A stretch of DNA of 64,000 nt from Microbacterium sp. Leaf159 (GCF_001423615.1 NZ_LMOU01000001.1:609509-673508); one strand, 5' to 3'; numbered from the stretch's first letter, positions 39,261-48,780 are shown. Numbers and translations are program-made. Notes: generated by a model not told the origin, from the letters alone.

Positions 39261-39991
39261 GCGTCGTCCTCCGCAAGCAGGTCGGGACGACGGCGACGCG
39301 TGCGCTCGAGCTGCTGCTCGCGCCGCCATGAGGCGATGACCGCGTGGTTGCCGCTCAGCAGCACGTCAGGCACCGAGCGATCGCGCCAGACCGAGGGCTT
39401 CGTGTACGACGGGTACTCGAGCAGGCCGTCCTCGTGGGACTCCTCGACCAGGCTCTCGGGATTGCCGACGACTCCGGGGATGAGGCGGCCGATGGCCTCG
39501 ATCATCGCCATGGTCGCGACCTCGCCGCCGTTGAGGACGTAGTCGCCCAGGCTGACGAGACGGACCTCGCCCAACGACGCCGCGTACTCGAAGACCCGCT
39601 CGTCGATGCCCTCGTACCGGCCGCAGCCGAAGATCAGGTGATCGCGGGTGCTCAGGTCGCGTGCGGTGGCCTGGGTGAAGACCTCCCCGGCCGGCGAGGG
39701 GAAGATGATCGTGGGTCGGGTCTGCGTCGCCTCGGTGCTCGATGACGCGAGCTCATCGAGCGCGAGGCCCCAGGGCTCGGGCTTCATGACCATCCCGGCG
39801 CCACCGCCGTACGGGGTGTCGTCGACGGTGCGGTGACGATCGGACGTCCACTCGCGCAGATCGCGCACGCGGAGATCGAGGATGCCGGCGCTCTGCGCCT
39901 TCCCGAGCAGGGAGAGCGTCAATCCGTCGAAGTACGACGGGAAGATGGAGAGGACGTCGATGCGCACGGGAGGAACCGTACCAGCGGTCAC
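39257..39991 (-). CDS. trmD: tRNA (guanine37-N1)-methyltransferase
   Basis: TrmD (244 aa) makes m1G37 and prevents frameshifting. The trefoil-knot SAM site is visible in [13 protein letters not shown] and [12 protein letters not shown], with [17 protein letters not shown]. The GTG overlapping the rimM stop (GTGA) is used here. A GTG eight codons on (39967) would give [13 protein letters not shown], a common family start, and has TACGGT 7 nt upstream, so a separate leaderless start is possible. Confidence 0.97.
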   Translation of the reverse strand: MTAGTVPPVRIDVLSIFPSYFDGLTLSLLGKAQSAGILDLRVRDLREWTSDRHRTVDDTPYGGGAGMVMKPEPWGLALDELASSSTEATQTRPTIIFPSPAGEVFTQATARDLSTRDHLIFGCGRYEGIDERVFEYAASLGEVRLVSLGDYVLNGGEVATMAMIEAIGRLIPGVVGNPESLVEESHEDGLLEYPSYTKPSVWRDRSVPDVLLSGNHAVIASWRREQQLERTRRRRPDLLAEDDA

Positions 39992-40587
39992 TCGGATGCG
40001 TCGGAGTCCGAGGACTCTCCCGCATCCGCTGTGTCGGTCGGGTCCGGGAGCTCTTCGAAGAGGCCGGGAGGCGGAGTCACGATGACGCGCCCCGCTCGGA
40101 CGTCGACGCTGGGGACGATCGCCTGGACGAACGGCACCATGATGTCCTGATCGCCGGATCGGACGATGAGCAGATCCTGCGCGGGGAAGTGCTCCACGCG
40201 CACGACCTTGCCGACGACGACCTCGTCACGGACCACGTCGAGACCGACGAGCTGGTGGTCGAACCACGCGTCGTCCTCGACCTCGTCGTCGTCCTGATCG
40301 ATCCAGAGGATCGCACGGACGAGGGTCTCGGCACCCTCACGGTCGTCGACGTCCTCGAGGAACACGACCGGGTTGCCGTTCATCACGCGGTATTCGCGGA
40401 CGACGACCGTCTTGCCGTGCCACGGAGATGCCTCGGGCACCTGCAACGTGAACTCGGCTCCCGGAGTGAAACGGCGCTCCGGGTTGTCGGTGTAGAGCTC
40501 CAGCTTCAGCGCGCCCTTGAGGCCATGGGCCTTGACGAGACGCCCTACGCGCAGCTGGTTCTTGCCCTGGTTGCGATCTTTCGCCAC
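39988..40587 (-). CDS. rimM: Ribosome maturation factor RimM
   Basis: RimM (199 aa) assists 30S head assembly through S19. The N-terminal beta-barrel ([20 protein letters not shown]) and PRC-barrel ([20 protein letters not shown], then [17 protein letters not shown]) are clear. An acidic Asp/Ser tail ends it. The start is either of two adjacent GTG codons (40590 or 40587); the khpA stop is 4 nt upstream. Confidence 0.95.
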   Translation of the reverse strand: MAKDRNQGKNQLRVGRLVKAHGLKGALKLELYTDNPERRFTPGAEFTLQVPEASPWHGKTVVVREYRVMNGNPVVFLEDVDDREGAETLVRAILWIDQDDDEVEDDAWFDHQLVGLDVVRDEVVVGKVVRVEHFPAQDLLIVRSGDQDIMVPFVQAIVPSVDVRAGRVIVTPPPGLFEELPDPTDTADAGESSDSDASE

Positions 40588-40591
40588 CACG

Positions 40592-40822
40592 TCAGTCGTC
40601 CGCGACGTCGACGCGGACGCGACGCCCATCAGCCAGCGCGGAGATGAGCGTACGCAGTGCCTTGGCGGTGCGGCCGCCGCGCCCGATCACGCGTCCACGA
40701 TCATCGGGGTGCACACGCACCTCGAGGAGATCGCCTCGCGGCGAGGTGGACGAGTTGATACGCACATCCTCCGGGTGATCGACGATCCCCTTGACGATGT
40801 GTTCGAGCGCGGCGGCGAGCAC
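40592..40822 (-). CDS. khpA: KH-domain RNA-binding protein KhpA
   Basis: 76 aa, a single KH domain with the GRGGR signature (GRVIGRGGRTAKALRTLI). In Firmicutes, KhpA pairs with KhpB and affects cell size and RNA regulation. Its position between rpsP and rimM is conserved across Gram-positive bacteria. GTG start with GGAG upstream inside the rpsP end. Confidence 0.95.
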   Translation of the reverse strand: MLAAALEHIVKGIVDHPEDVRINSSTSPRGDLLEVRVHPDDRGRVIGRGGRTAKALRTLISALADGRRVRVDVADD

Positions 40823-40828
40823 GACGGA

Positions 40829-41263
40829 TTACTCCGAGTCGGCGGCGGGAGCCTCAGCGGCCTCCGCGTCGGCCTTGGCGGGAGCCTCCTCTGCGGGAGC
40901 CTCCACCTTCTTCTCGGCCTTGGGCTTGACGACGGACTTCTTGGACGCGTCGATCTCGAACGGAACCTTGGGCTCCTTGACCTTGAGCGTGGACTTCGCG
41001 TCCTTGTCGCCCTTGAACTTGCCCCAGTCGCCCGTGATCTTGAGAAGGGCGGCGACCTGCTCGGTCGGCTGTGCGCCGACGGAGAGCCAGTACTGCGCAC
41101 GCTCGGAGTCGATCTCGATGAACGAGGGCTCCTCGGTGGGGTGGTACTTGCCGATCTCCTCGATCACGCGACCATCGCGCTTGGTCTTCGAGTCGGCGAC
41201 GACGATGCGGTAGTACGGCGCACGGATCTTGCCCAGGCGCTTGAGACGAATCTTGACAGCCAC
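40829..41263 (-). CDS. rpsP: 30S ribosomal protein S16
   Basis: S16 (144 aa). The core ([20 protein letters not shown], then [12 protein letters not shown]) occupies about 90 residues. The C-terminal 50 residues are a Lys/Ala/Glu-rich extension, common in actinobacteria. GTG at 41263 has AGGAG 4 nt upstream. It heads rpsP-khpA-rimM-trmD. Confidence 0.98.
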   Translation of the reverse strand: MAVKIRLKRLGKIRAPYYRIVVADSKTKRDGRVIEEIGKYHPTEEPSFIEIDSERAQYWLSVGAQPTEQVAALLKITGDWGKFKGDKDAKSTLKVKEPKVPFEIDASKKSVVKPKAEKKVEAPAEEAPAKADAEAAEAPAADSE

Positions 41264-41388
41264 GATTCTCCTGAATTGTGTGGAAGTTGACGAACCGATC
41301 GCCTGGAGAGTGGGGTGCACACCCGGCGGAAGCTCAAAGAGGGAGGACGAATGCTGGATAGAGGGTCGAGCAGGTCGTCCGACCTTCT

Positions 41389-41418
41389 ATTCTGCCAGAT
41401 GCGCGGCCCAGGCGCGAA
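41389..41418 (-). promoter_or_regulatory. Promoter of the rpsP operon (-10 CAGAAT)
   Basis: CAGAAT (41394-41389) on the minus strand, preceded by TGG, with a weak TTCGCG 18 bp upstream. The leader would be about 120 nt and begins with a small AGGTC/GACCT hairpin. Confidence 0.5.
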
Positions 41419-41421
41419 ACG

Positions 41422-41449
41422 CGGCGACACGGCGGTTGCCGTGTCGCCG
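41422..41449. repeat. Perfect 12-bp inverted repeat between rpsP and the GCS2 gene
   Basis: CGGCGACACGGC, loop GGTT, GCCGTGTCGCCG. It covers the -35 region of the leaderless GCS2 promoter and lies just upstream of the rpsP promoter. Confidence 0.85.
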
Positions 41450-41460
41450 ACAGCGCGTGC

Positions 41461-41472
41461 CAGACTGTGCTC
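41461..41472 (+). promoter_or_regulatory. Leaderless promoter of the GCS2 gene (-10 CAGACT)
   Basis: CAGACT at 41461-41466, spacer GTGCTC, then GTG at 41473. It favours this GTG over the one at 41467, which lies in the spacer. Confidence 0.6.
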
Positions 41473-42624
41473 GTGAAGCTCGATTTCGCGCCATCGGCGC
41501 GGTCCACCGTCGGCCTGGAGTGGGAGATCATGCTCGCCGATCCGGTGAGCGGTGATCTGGTCGGTCGTGCACCGGAGCTGCTCGCGGCGCTCGAAGCCGA
41601 GAGCGAGGATGAGCGGCACACCGTGACCGGCGAGCTGCTCACCAACACCATCGAGGTCACCAGTGGGATCGGCGACTCCGTCGCGCACGCGGTCGACGAC
41701 ATCGCCAACGCGATCGCGGCCGTTCGAACCGCCACCGACCCGGCGGGCATCGAACTGCTCTCCGCCGGCAGCCACCCGTTCGCCCAGTGGTACGACCAGG
41801 AGGTGACCGACAAGACCCGGTATCACACCCTGATCGAGCGCACCCAGTGGTGGGGTCGCAACATGATGATCTGGGGCATCCACGTGCACATCGGGGTCGA
41901 GGACCAGCGCAAGGTCATCCCGATCATCAACGCCCTCTCGGGCTACCTCCCCCATCTTCAGGCGCTCGCGGCGTCGAGCCCGTTCTGGGCAGGAGAGCGC
42001 ACCGGATACGCCTCGAACCGCGCCCTCGTCTTCCAGCAGCTGCCCACCGCAGGACTCCCCTGGCCCCTCCAGGACTGGTCGGAGTACGAGGCCTATCTCG
42101 ACGACATGGTCCGCACCGGAGTGATGGCGGACGCCACGGAGGTTCGATGGGACATCCGCCCTGCGCCACGCTGGGGCACCATCGAGATCCGTGCGTGCGA
42201 CGGCCTCTCGACGCTTCCGGAGCTCGCCGCCGTCGCTGCGCTGGTCCAGGTGCTCGTGGAGCACCTCTCGCGGGAGCTCGACGAGGGGCGGACCCTGCCG
42301 CAGATGCCGGCCTGGTACCACCGCGAGAACAAGTGGCGTGCGGCGCGCTACGGTCTCGATGCCCGCGTGATCGTGGACGCCGCCGGCACGCAGCGCCCCG
42401 TCCGCGATCACCTCGCGCAGGTGATCGAAGACCTGGCCCCGATCGCCGTGGAGCTCGGCTGCGTGCGCGAGTTCGGCAGCATCGCGACCATCCTGAACGA
42501 CGGCGCCAGTTACGAGCGCCAGTTGACGATCGCGAATGCGACCGGTGGAGATCTGCGCGCCGTCGTGCAGCATCTGATCCGCGAGTTCCGCTCCGGCCCC
42601 GAGGCGTCGACGGAAGAGGGCTGA
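41473..42624 (+). CDS. Glutamate--cysteine ligase family 2 (YbdK-type carboxylate-amine ligase)
   Basis: 383 aa. The GCS2 motifs are visible: TVGLEWEIML near the N-terminus, TNTIEVTSG, GIHVHIGVED and RWDIRPAPRWGTIEIRACDG. YbdK proteins have weak gamma-glutamylcysteine ligase activity in vitro. Actinobacteria normally use mycothiol, so the true product is uncertain. Its stop is 2 bp from the convergent SorC-type gene stop. Confidence 0.9.
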   Translation: MKLDFAPSARSTVGLEWEIMLADPVSGDLVGRAPELLAALEAESEDERHTVTGELLTNTIEVTSGIGDSVAHAVDDIANAIAAVRTATDPAGIELLSAGSHPFAQWYDQEVTDKTRYHTLIERTQWWGRNMMIWGIHVHIGVEDQRKVIPIINALSGYLPHLQALAASSPFWAGERTGYASNRALVFQQLPTAGLPWPLQDWSEYEAYLDDMVRTGVMADATEVRWDIRPAPRWGTIEIRACDGLSTLPELAAVAALVQVLVEHLSRELDEGRTLPQMPAWYHRENKWRAARYGLDARVIVDAAGTQRPVRDHLAQVIEDLAPIAVELGCVREFGSIATILNDGASYERQLTIANATGGDLRAVVQHLIREFRSGPEASTEEG

Positions 42625-42626
42625 GC

Positions 42627-43598
42627 TCAGTCCTCGACGAGTCGCCGTGCCAACCCCTCGTCGAGCACCACGTCTGTGATCAGCTCGGCGGCGATCGCCG
42701 CACGAAGGCTCACGAGCTTAGGCACACCGGACACCACGCACACGCGTCGGGGGACGCGGCGCAGTCGGTCGAGCCCAGGGCCGGTCGCCCGGGCGTTCAC
42801 GCGGATGTCCCTCCACGAGCCGTCCGCCCGGAAGAACACCGTCGCCACGTCGCCGATCGCGTGGTCCTCTCGCAGGCTCCGGTAGTCATCGCGCCCGAGG
42901 TAGCCGCCGACATAGACCCGGCTGGGAACCTCCGCGGCGGGCGAGCCGAGGCTGAACACGGCGATGTCCATCTTCGACTGCAGGTCGAGCACACGACGCG
43001 TGCTGCGTTCCCTCCACATCGCCTCGCGCGTGGACGGGTCGTCGAAGAACGCCGGCACGGGGAACTGCTGCACCTGCGCGCCGAACGCACTGCCGAACCG
43101 CTGCAGGATGTCGCTCGAGTACTCCACACCGCTGGTCTGCGTGTTCCCCGCGCCGTTGAGCTGCACGAATGTCGTGTTGTGCGTCTCCTTCTGAGTGAGA
43201 CCGCGACTGACGGCGCTGATCGTCGACCCCCAGGCGACTCCGACGATCATGTTCGAGTCGACGAACTGCGACAGCAGCCGCCCGGCGGTCAGCGCCACGC
43301 GCTCGAGGCGCTCCACCTCGCTGACGATCTCGGGAATCGGTACGACGTGGGCGACGACGCGGTAACGATCCCTGATGTGCTGCTCCAGCATCCCGAGCCG
43401 TTCCAGCGGGGAGTTGATCCGGATGTCGACGAGACCACTCTCCCTGGCGAAGCTGAGGAGTCGTGAGACCGACGATCTCGAGGTCTTCAGCTCCTGCGCG
43501 ATGACCTCCATCGTCTTGTCCTGCATGTAGTAGAGCTGCGCTGCAGTGAGCGCGGCGATCAGCTTCGAGTCGCGTGATCCTGCGTCAGAGTGGCTCAT
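42627..43598 (-). CDS. SorC/DeoR-type sugar-binding transcriptional regulator
   Basis: 323 aa. An N-terminal HTH (LYYMQDKTMEVIAQELKTSR, then SSVSRLLSFARESGLV) is joined to a SorC effector domain with VGVAWGSTISAVSRGL and YVGGYLGRDDY. It is divergent from glpD, so glycerol-3-phosphate or a related phosphate is the likely effector, by inference. GAGGAGG precedes the ATG. A perfect palindrome at 43622-43635 is the likely operator. Confidence 0.92.
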   Translation of the reverse strand: MSHSDAGSRDSKLIAALTAAQLYYMQDKTMEVIAQELKTSRSSVSRLLSFARESGLVDIRINSPLERLGMLEQHIRDRYRVVAHVVPIPEIVSEVERLERVALTAGRLLSQFVDSNMIVGVAWGSTISAVSRGLTQKETHNTTFVQLNGAGNTQTSGVEYSSDILQRFGSAFGAQVQQFPVPAFFDDPSTREAMWRERSTRRVLDLQSKMDIAVFSLGSPAAEVPSRVYVGGYLGRDDYRSLREDHAIGDVATVFFRADGSWRDIRVNARATGPGLDRLRRVPRRVCVVSGVPKLVSLRAAIAAELITDVVLDEGLARRLVED

Positions 43599-43621
43599 GA
43601 CGACCTCCTCACCTCGATCTT

Positions 43622-43635
43622 TGCACATATGTGCA
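43622..43635. promoter_or_regulatory. Palindromic operator candidate between the SorC-type regulator and glpD
   Basis: TGCACATATGTGCA, a perfect 14-bp palindrome, AT-rich at the centre. It lies 24 nt upstream of the regulator ATG and 64 nt upstream of glpD, probably overlapping the regulator's own promoter. Confidence 0.7.
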
Positions 43636-43641
43636 GCGGGC

Positions 43642-43671
43642 TTGCGCGCGCTGGCCACGAGGGTCGAAGCT
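43642..43671 (+). promoter_or_regulatory. Possible glpD promoter (TTGCGC, 18 bp, GAAGCT)
   Basis: TTGCGC at 43642-43647 and GAAGCT at 43666-43671. The palindrome at 43622-43635 ends 6 bp upstream of this -35, a position suited to activation. Confidence 0.35.
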
Positions 43672-43698
43672 GGGGGCACGCACAGAGAAGGGTCGAAG

Positions 43699-45411
43699 AT
43701 GATCGAGTCGACACACTCATCACCGGAACGCGCCGAAGTCCGCGCGGTCCGTGAATCGGGACGCACGACCGTCCTTGTCATCGGAGCGGGGATCAACGGC
43801 ATCTCCACGTTCCGTGACCTCGCACTGCAGGGCGTGGACGTCCTGCTCGTCGAACGCGGAGACTTCGCCTCCGGCGCGTCGGCGGCGTCGAGCCACATGA
43901 TCCACGGCGGCATCCGCTACCTCGAGAACGGCGAGTTCCGACTCGTCCGCGAGTCCGTCGAGGAGCGCAACGGTCTGCTCAAGATCGCGCCTCACTACGT
44001 GAAGCCGCTCGAGACGACGATCCCGATCTACTCGACCTTCTCGGGCATCCTGTCCGCTCCCCTGCGCTTCCTGACGCACAAGAGCGGCAAGCCCCAGGAG
44101 CGCGGCGCGTTCCTGATCAAGGTCGGCCTCACGATCTACGACACGTTCTCGCGCGACGGCGGCATGGTCCCTCGTCACCGGTTCCTCGGTCGCAAGCGCT
44201 CGCTGGCCGAGCTCCCCTCGCTCGACCCGAACATCAAGTACACCGCGACGTACTACGACGCCTCCATGCACGACCCCGAGCGTCTCGCGCTCGACGTCTT
44301 GCAGGACGGACGCGCCGCGCATCCGGGCGGCGCCATCGCACTGAACTACGTCGAGGCCGTCGCACGCGACGGCGCGAACGTCGTGCTCCGGGACCGCGAG
44401 AGCGGCACCGAGTTCACCGTCACGGCCGACGTGGTCGTCAACGCCTCCGGCCCCTGGACCGACCTCACGAACGACGCCCTCGGCACCGACACCCGATTCA
44501 TGGGCGGCACCAAGGGCTCGCACATCGTGCTCGACCACCCCGACCTCCTCGAGGCGACCCGCGGACGCGAGATCTTCTTCGAGCACTCCGACGGCCGCAT
44601 CGTGCTCATCTACCCGCTCAAGGGACGCGTCCTCGTCGGCACGACCGACATCGACGCGGATCCTCGCGAGGTCCCGGTGTGCACGGAAGAGGAGATCGAC
44701 TACTTCTTCGACCTCATCCACCACGTGTTCCCGCAGATCGACGTGACACGCGAGCAGATCGTCTACAACTTCTCCGGCATCCGCCCGCTTCCCCGCCACG
44801 AGGACACGGCTCCCGGTTTCGTCTCCCGCGACTACCGCATCGAGGTCGACGAGAAGGGAGCAGCGCCCCTCGTCAGCCTGGTCGGCGGCAAGTGGACGAC
44901 CTTCCGCGCCCTCGGAGAGTCGCTCTCCGATGTCGTGCTCGGCCTGATCGGCCGCACCCGCACGGTATCGACGGCCGGGCGTGCGATCGGCGGAGGCCGC
45001 GACTTCCCGCGCACCGAGAAGGCCCGTCGCATCTGGATCCAGGAGAACCTGCCCGGAGCAGGTGAGCGCGCCGAGCGCCTGCTCGCCCGCTACGGCACCC
45101 GCGCAGCGCAGGTCTGGGAGTACATCGAGCAGGGCGACGACGCTCCCCTCGCCGGTGACGACCTCTCGACGCGCGAGCTCGCCTGGATGGTGGAGAACGA
45201 GATGGTCGCGCGCCTGCAGGACGTCATCCTGCGCCGCACCAGCATCGCGTTCACGGGTCACGCCGACGCGGATGTGCTCGAAGAGCTTGCCGATGCACTG
45301 GCTCCTCTGCTCGACTGGGATCGCGAACGCCACGATGCCGAGCTGGATCAGACGCGCACGCTGCTGAACGAGCGACATGGACTGAAGATCTCGTCCCGCA
45401 CACGCGGCTGA
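43699..45411 (+). CDS. glpD: Glycerol-3-phosphate dehydrogenase, FAD-dependent
   Basis: 570 aa. It oxidises glycerol-3-phosphate to DHAP at the membrane. The FAD-binding GxGxxG is in VIGAGINGISTFRDL (about residue 27). Other motifs are SSHMIHGGIRYLENGEF, GRVLVGTTDID and LVGGKWTTFRALGE. The ATG at 43699 has GAAGG upstream; earlier in-frame sequence runs through the operator and is not coding. First gene of glpD-glpF-glpK. Confidence 0.96.
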   Translation: MIESTHSSPERAEVRAVRESGRTTVLVIGAGINGISTFRDLALQGVDVLLVERGDFASGASAASSHMIHGGIRYLENGEFRLVRESVEERNGLLKIAPHYVKPLETTIPIYSTFSGILSAPLRFLTHKSGKPQERGAFLIKVGLTIYDTFSRDGGMVPRHRFLGRKRSLAELPSLDPNIKYTATYYDASMHDPERLALDVLQDGRAAHPGGAIALNYVEAVARDGANVVLRDRESGTEFTVTADVVVNASGPWTDLTNDALGTDTRFMGGTKGSHIVLDHPDLLEATRGREIFFEHSDGRIVLIYPLKGRVLVGTTDIDADPREVPVCTEEEIDYFFDLIHHVFPQIDVTREQIVYNFSGIRPLPRHEDTAPGFVSRDYRIEVDEKGAAPLVSLVGGKWTTFRALGESLSDVVLGLIGRTRTVSTAGRAIGGGRDFPRTEKARRIWIQENLPGAGERAERLLARYGTRAAQVWEYIEQGDDAPLAGDDLSTRELAWMVENEMVARLQDVILRRTSIAFTGHADADVLEELADALAPLLDWDRERHDAELDQTRTLLNERHGLKISSRTRG

Positions 45412-45455
45412 CGAGACATCCGAACACCGCCCTCCACGCGGTGTAATTCCCAACA

Positions 45456-45483
45456 AGTGCCAGGGCTAAGGGGCCCTGGCACT
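45456..45483 (+). promoter_or_regulatory. Hairpin between glpD and glpF
   Basis: Perfect 11-bp stem (45456-45466 with 45473-45483), 6-nt loop TAAGGG, 20 nt before the glpF ATG and without a T-run. It may be an mRNA-processing or partial-termination signal. Confidence 0.75.
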
Positions 45484-45503
45484 CAAGAAAGGTCAATGAA
45501 GAC

Positions 45504-46256
45504 ATGACTGATGTGAATCTCGGTCTCTACTTCCTCTCGGAGTTCGTCGGCACAGCGATGCTGATCCTCCTCGGATGTGGTGTGGTCGCCAACGTCGCCC
45601 TCGCGAAGAACAAGGGCTTCGGCGGTGGCTTCCTGATGGTCAACTGGGGATGGGGTCTCGCGGTCTTCGTGGGTGTCCTCGCCTCCGCATACTCCGGCGC
45701 GATCCTGAACCCGGCTGTCGGCATCGGCCTCCTGGTCGGAGGGAAGATCGACTTCTCGCAGTTCGCCGTCGCGACCGGCGCCGAACTCCTCGGAGCGATC
45801 GTCGGTGCGATCCTCACCTGGCTCGCCTACAAGCAGCACTTCGATGAGGAGCCGGAGGCCGCCAACAAGCTCGGCGTGTTCTCGACCGGCCCCGCGATCC
45901 GCTCGTACGGCTGGAACCTCGTCACCGAGGTCATCGGCACGTTCGTGCTCGTCTTCGCGGTCTTCGCGTTCGCGGACTACGGCGTCGCGGACATCGGAAC
46001 CCCCGGAGGCCTCGGACCGCTCAGCGCTCTTCCGGTCGCACTCGTCGTCGTCGCCATCGGTGCATCCCTCGGTGGACCGACCGGCTACGCGATCAACCCT
46101 GCACGTGACCTCGGCCCGCGTATCGCCCACGCCATCCTGCCGATCAAGGGCAAGGGGTCCAGCGACTGGTCCTACTCGTGGGTCCCGGTCGTTGGTCCGC
46201 TCATCGGTGGTGTCCTCGCCGCCGTCGCCGCACCCGTCCTGCTGAACCTCGCCTGA
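45504..46256 (+). CDS. glpF: Glycerol uptake facilitator (MIP channel)
   Basis: An aquaglyceroporin (250 aa, six membrane helices). The two NPA boxes are in [12 protein letters not shown] and [13 protein letters not shown]; Asp after the second Arg marks the glycerol-conducting subgroup. It lets glycerol diffuse in for GlpK. A weak AAAGG lies 13 nt upstream of the ATG. The gap to glpK is 29 bp. Confidence 0.97.
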   Translation: MTDVNLGLYFLSEFVGTAMLILLGCGVVANVALAKNKGFGGGFLMVNWGWGLAVFVGVLASAYSGAILNPAVGIGLLVGGKIDFSQFAVATGAELLGAIVGAILTWLAYKQHFDEEPEAANKLGVFSTGPAIRSYGWNLVTEVIGTFVLVFAVFAFADYGVADIGTPGGLGPLSALPVALVVVAIGASLGGPTGYAINPARDLGPRIAHAILPIKGKGSSDWSYSWVPVVGPLIGGVLAAVAAPVLLNLA

Positions 46257-46285
46257 ACCAGAACCTGACTTCAAAGGAGAACACA

Positions 46286-47800
46286 ATGGCCGACTACATC
46301 ATCGCCATCGATCAGGGCACCACCTCCAGCCGCGCGATCATCTTCGACAAGAAGGGCAGCATCGTCGCGACCGGTCAGAAGGAGCACGAGCAGATCCTGC
46401 CGAAGGCCGGTTGGGTCGAGCACGACCCCGCCGAGATCTGGCGCAACGTCCAGGAGGTCATCGGACTCGCTCTGAGCCGTGGCGACCTGACGCGCCACGA
46501 CATCGCGGCCGTCGGCATCACCAACCAGCGTGAGACCGCGGTGGTCTGGGACAAGACGACCGGCAAGGCCGTCTACAACGCCATCGTCTGGCAGGACACC
46601 CGGACGCAGGAGATCGTCGACCGCCTCGCGGCAGACGGCGGCGTCGAGCGGTTCAAGCCCGTCGTGGGCCTTCCCCTCGCCACCTACTTCTCCGGCACCA
46701 AGATCGCGTGGATCCTCGAGAACGTCGAGGGCGCACGCGAGAAGGCCGAGGCGGGAGACCTCATCTTCGGCACGACCGACAGCTGGGTGCTGTGGAACCT
46801 CACGGGTGGTGTCGACGGTGGTGTGCACGTGACCGACGTCACCAACGCGTCGCGCACCATGTTCATGGATCTCGAGACGCTCGAGTGGCGCGACGACATC
46901 CTCGAGGCATTCGGCGTGCCGCGCTCGATGATGCCGGAGATCCGCTCGTCGTCCGAGGTGTACGGCGCCGCAGAGGACTCGTCGCTGCTGCGCGAGACTC
47001 CGATCGCCGGCATCCTGGGCGACCAGCAGGCCGCGACGTTCGGCCAGGCCGCCTTCAACACGGGTGAGAGCAAGAACACCTACGGCACCGGATGCTTCCT
47101 GATCTTCAACACGGGCGAGGAGATCGTCCACTCGAAGAACGGGCTGCTCACCACCGTCGGCTACAAGCTCGGCGACGGACCGACGCACTACGCGCTCGAG
47201 GGCTCGATCGCCGTCACCGGATCGCTGATCCAGTGGCTCCGCGACCAGCTCGGCATCATCGGATCCGCGCCCGAGGTCGAAGAGCTCGCCAAGCAGGTCG
47301 ACGACAACGGCGGCGTGTACATCGTGCCGGCCTTCTCGGGCCTGTTCGCTCCGTACTGGCGTCCTGACGCACGCGGCGCGATCGTCGGCCTCACCCGATA
47401 CGCGAACAAGAACCACATCGCTCGCGCGGCACTCGAGGCCGTCGCCTTCCAGACCCGCGACGTGCTCGACGCGGTCAACGCCGACGCAGGCGTCGACCTC
47501 ACCGAGCTCAAGGTCGACGGCGGCATGGTCGCGAACGATGCGCTGATGCAGTTCCAGGCCGATGTCCTGGGTGTCCCGGTCGTCCGTCCTGTCGTCGCCG
47601 AGACGACGGCACTCGGTGCCGCGTACGCCGCAGGGCTCGCCGTGGGCTTCTGGAACGGCCTGGACGACCTGTCCGCCAACTGGCAGGAGGACCGCCGCTG
47701 GGAGCCGTCGATGGAGGACGCCGAGCGCGACCGCCAGCTGCGCCTGTGGCGCAAGGCCGTCAGCAAGTCGATGGACTGGGTCGACGAGGACGTGAAGTGA
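46286..47800 (+). CDS. glpK: Glycerol kinase
   Basis: FGGY kinase (504 aa, standard) making glycerol-3-phosphate for GlpD. Motifs: [17 protein letters not shown] at the N-terminus, [14 protein letters not shown], the FGGY signatures around [13 protein letters not shown] and [24 protein letters not shown] lies 6 nt upstream of the ATG. It is followed by a strong terminator. Confidence 0.98.
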   Translation: MADYIIAIDQGTTSSRAIIFDKKGSIVATGQKEHEQILPKAGWVEHDPAEIWRNVQEVIGLALSRGDLTRHDIAAVGITNQRETAVVWDKTTGKAVYNAIVWQDTRTQEIVDRLAADGGVERFKPVVGLPLATYFSGTKIAWILENVEGAREKAEAGDLIFGTTDSWVLWNLTGGVDGGVHVTDVTNASRTMFMDLETLEWRDDILEAFGVPRSMMPEIRSSSEVYGAAEDSSLLRETPIAGILGDQQAATFGQAAFNTGESKNTYGTGCFLIFNTGEEIVHSKNGLLTTVGYKLGDGPTHYALEGSIAVTGSLIQWLRDQLGIIGSAPEVEELAKQVDDNGGVYIVPAFSGLFAPYWRPDARGAIVGLTRYANKNHIARAALEAVAFQTRDVLDAVNADAGVDLTELKVDGGMVANDALMQFQADVLGVPVVRPVVAETTALGAAYAAGLAVGFWNGLDDLSANWQEDRRWEPSMEDAERDRQLRLWRKAVSKSMDWVDEDVK

Positions 47801-47802
47801 CC

Positions 47803-48738
47803 TCAGAGTTCTGAGGAGGCGGGCCCGGAGGATTCCTCCGGGCCCGTTTCGTCTCCCCCGCGACCTGCCACGGAGTCGAGGACGCGAAGGAAGGCGGTCG
47901 CGACGTTGCGCGGCGCACGGTCGTCCCACGCGACGTACTGGACTCTGACCGGGCCGTTGCCCACCTCGACGGCGACCGCATCCGTATATGACGCGGCGAT
48001 CACCCCCGGCGCGAGCAGCGCGATCGCGAGCCCCTCCGAGACGAGTCCGAGGAGCAGTTCCGACGAGTCGGCCTCGAAGGCCACATCGCGCGAGATGTCG
48101 GATGCCGCGAACGCCGCATCTCCCTGTGCACGCCCCGACGTGCCGGCAGGGAAGTCCGCGAAGACCTCATCTGCGAGATCCGCGAGCCGTACGCGGGCCC
48201 GACCCGACAGGCGATGCGTCGGCGGCACCGCGACGACCAGTCGCTCGCGACCGAGTTCGCGGGAGGCGACCCCCCGCGGCACGGCCTGCTCACGCAGACC
48301 GAGCAGCGCGACGTCGAGGTCGCCCCGCCGCACCGCATCGGCGAGAGCGTCGCTGTTGCCGACAGAGAGCTCGACCCGCGCGTCAGGATGCGCCTCGCGA
48401 AAGCGAGAGATGACCCGCGGCACCGAGACCGCACTCGCCGTGGGGATGACGCCGAGGCGGAGCGTGCCCACGACGCGACCGGAAGCCGCAGCCGCGGCCT
48501 CGCGGGCATCGTCGGCCGCCATCACCGCCATCTTCGCGTGAGCCAGGAAGGCCTCCCCCGCCTCGGTCGTCCGGACACTCCGACTGGAGCGAACGAAGAG
48601 ACGCTGTCCGAGCTCCCGCTCGAGCGCGGCGATCTGATGGCTGAGCGCGGACTGCGTGACGAAGCACCGTTCGGCCGCTCGCGTGAAGCTCGACGCCGAC
48701 GCCACCTCGACGACGTACTTCAGCTGCTGAAGATCCAC
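47803..48738 (-). CDS. LysR-family transcriptional regulator
   Basis: 311 aa from the GTG at 48738. The HTH is VDLQQLKYVVEVASASSFTR, then AAERCFVTQSALSHQIAALE. A periplasmic-binding-like effector domain follows (GTLRLGVIPTASAVSVP). It is divergent from a DMT exporter gene, its likely target. The last 15 or so residues (ETGPEESSGPASSEL) are encoded across the glpK terminator. An ATG seven codons or more upstream cannot be excluded. Confidence 0.9.
   Translation of the reverse strand: MDLQQLKYVVEVASASSFTRAAERCFVTQSALSHQIAALERELGQRLFVRSSRSVRTTEAGEAFLAHAKMAVMAADDAREAAAAASGRVVGTLRLGVIPTASAVSVPRVISRFREAHPDARVELSVGNSDALADAVRRGDLDVALLGLREQAVPRGVASRELGRERLVVAVPPTHRLSGRARVRLADLADEVFADFPAGTSGRAQGDAAFAASDISRDVAFEADSSELLLGLVSEGLAIALLAPGVIAASYTDAVAVEVGNGPVRVQYVAWDDRAPRNVATAFLRVLDSVAGRGGDETGPEESSGPASSEL
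47820..47849 (+). terminator. Intrinsic terminator of glpDFK
   Basis: CGGGCCCGGAG (47820-47830), 5-nt loop, CTCCGGGCCCG (47836-47846), then TTT. It is inside the 3' coding end of the convergent LysR gene. Confidence 0.85.
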
Positions 48739-48780
48739 CGTTCCATGATCTCTCTTCATGAACATCGTGACAACCATGGC

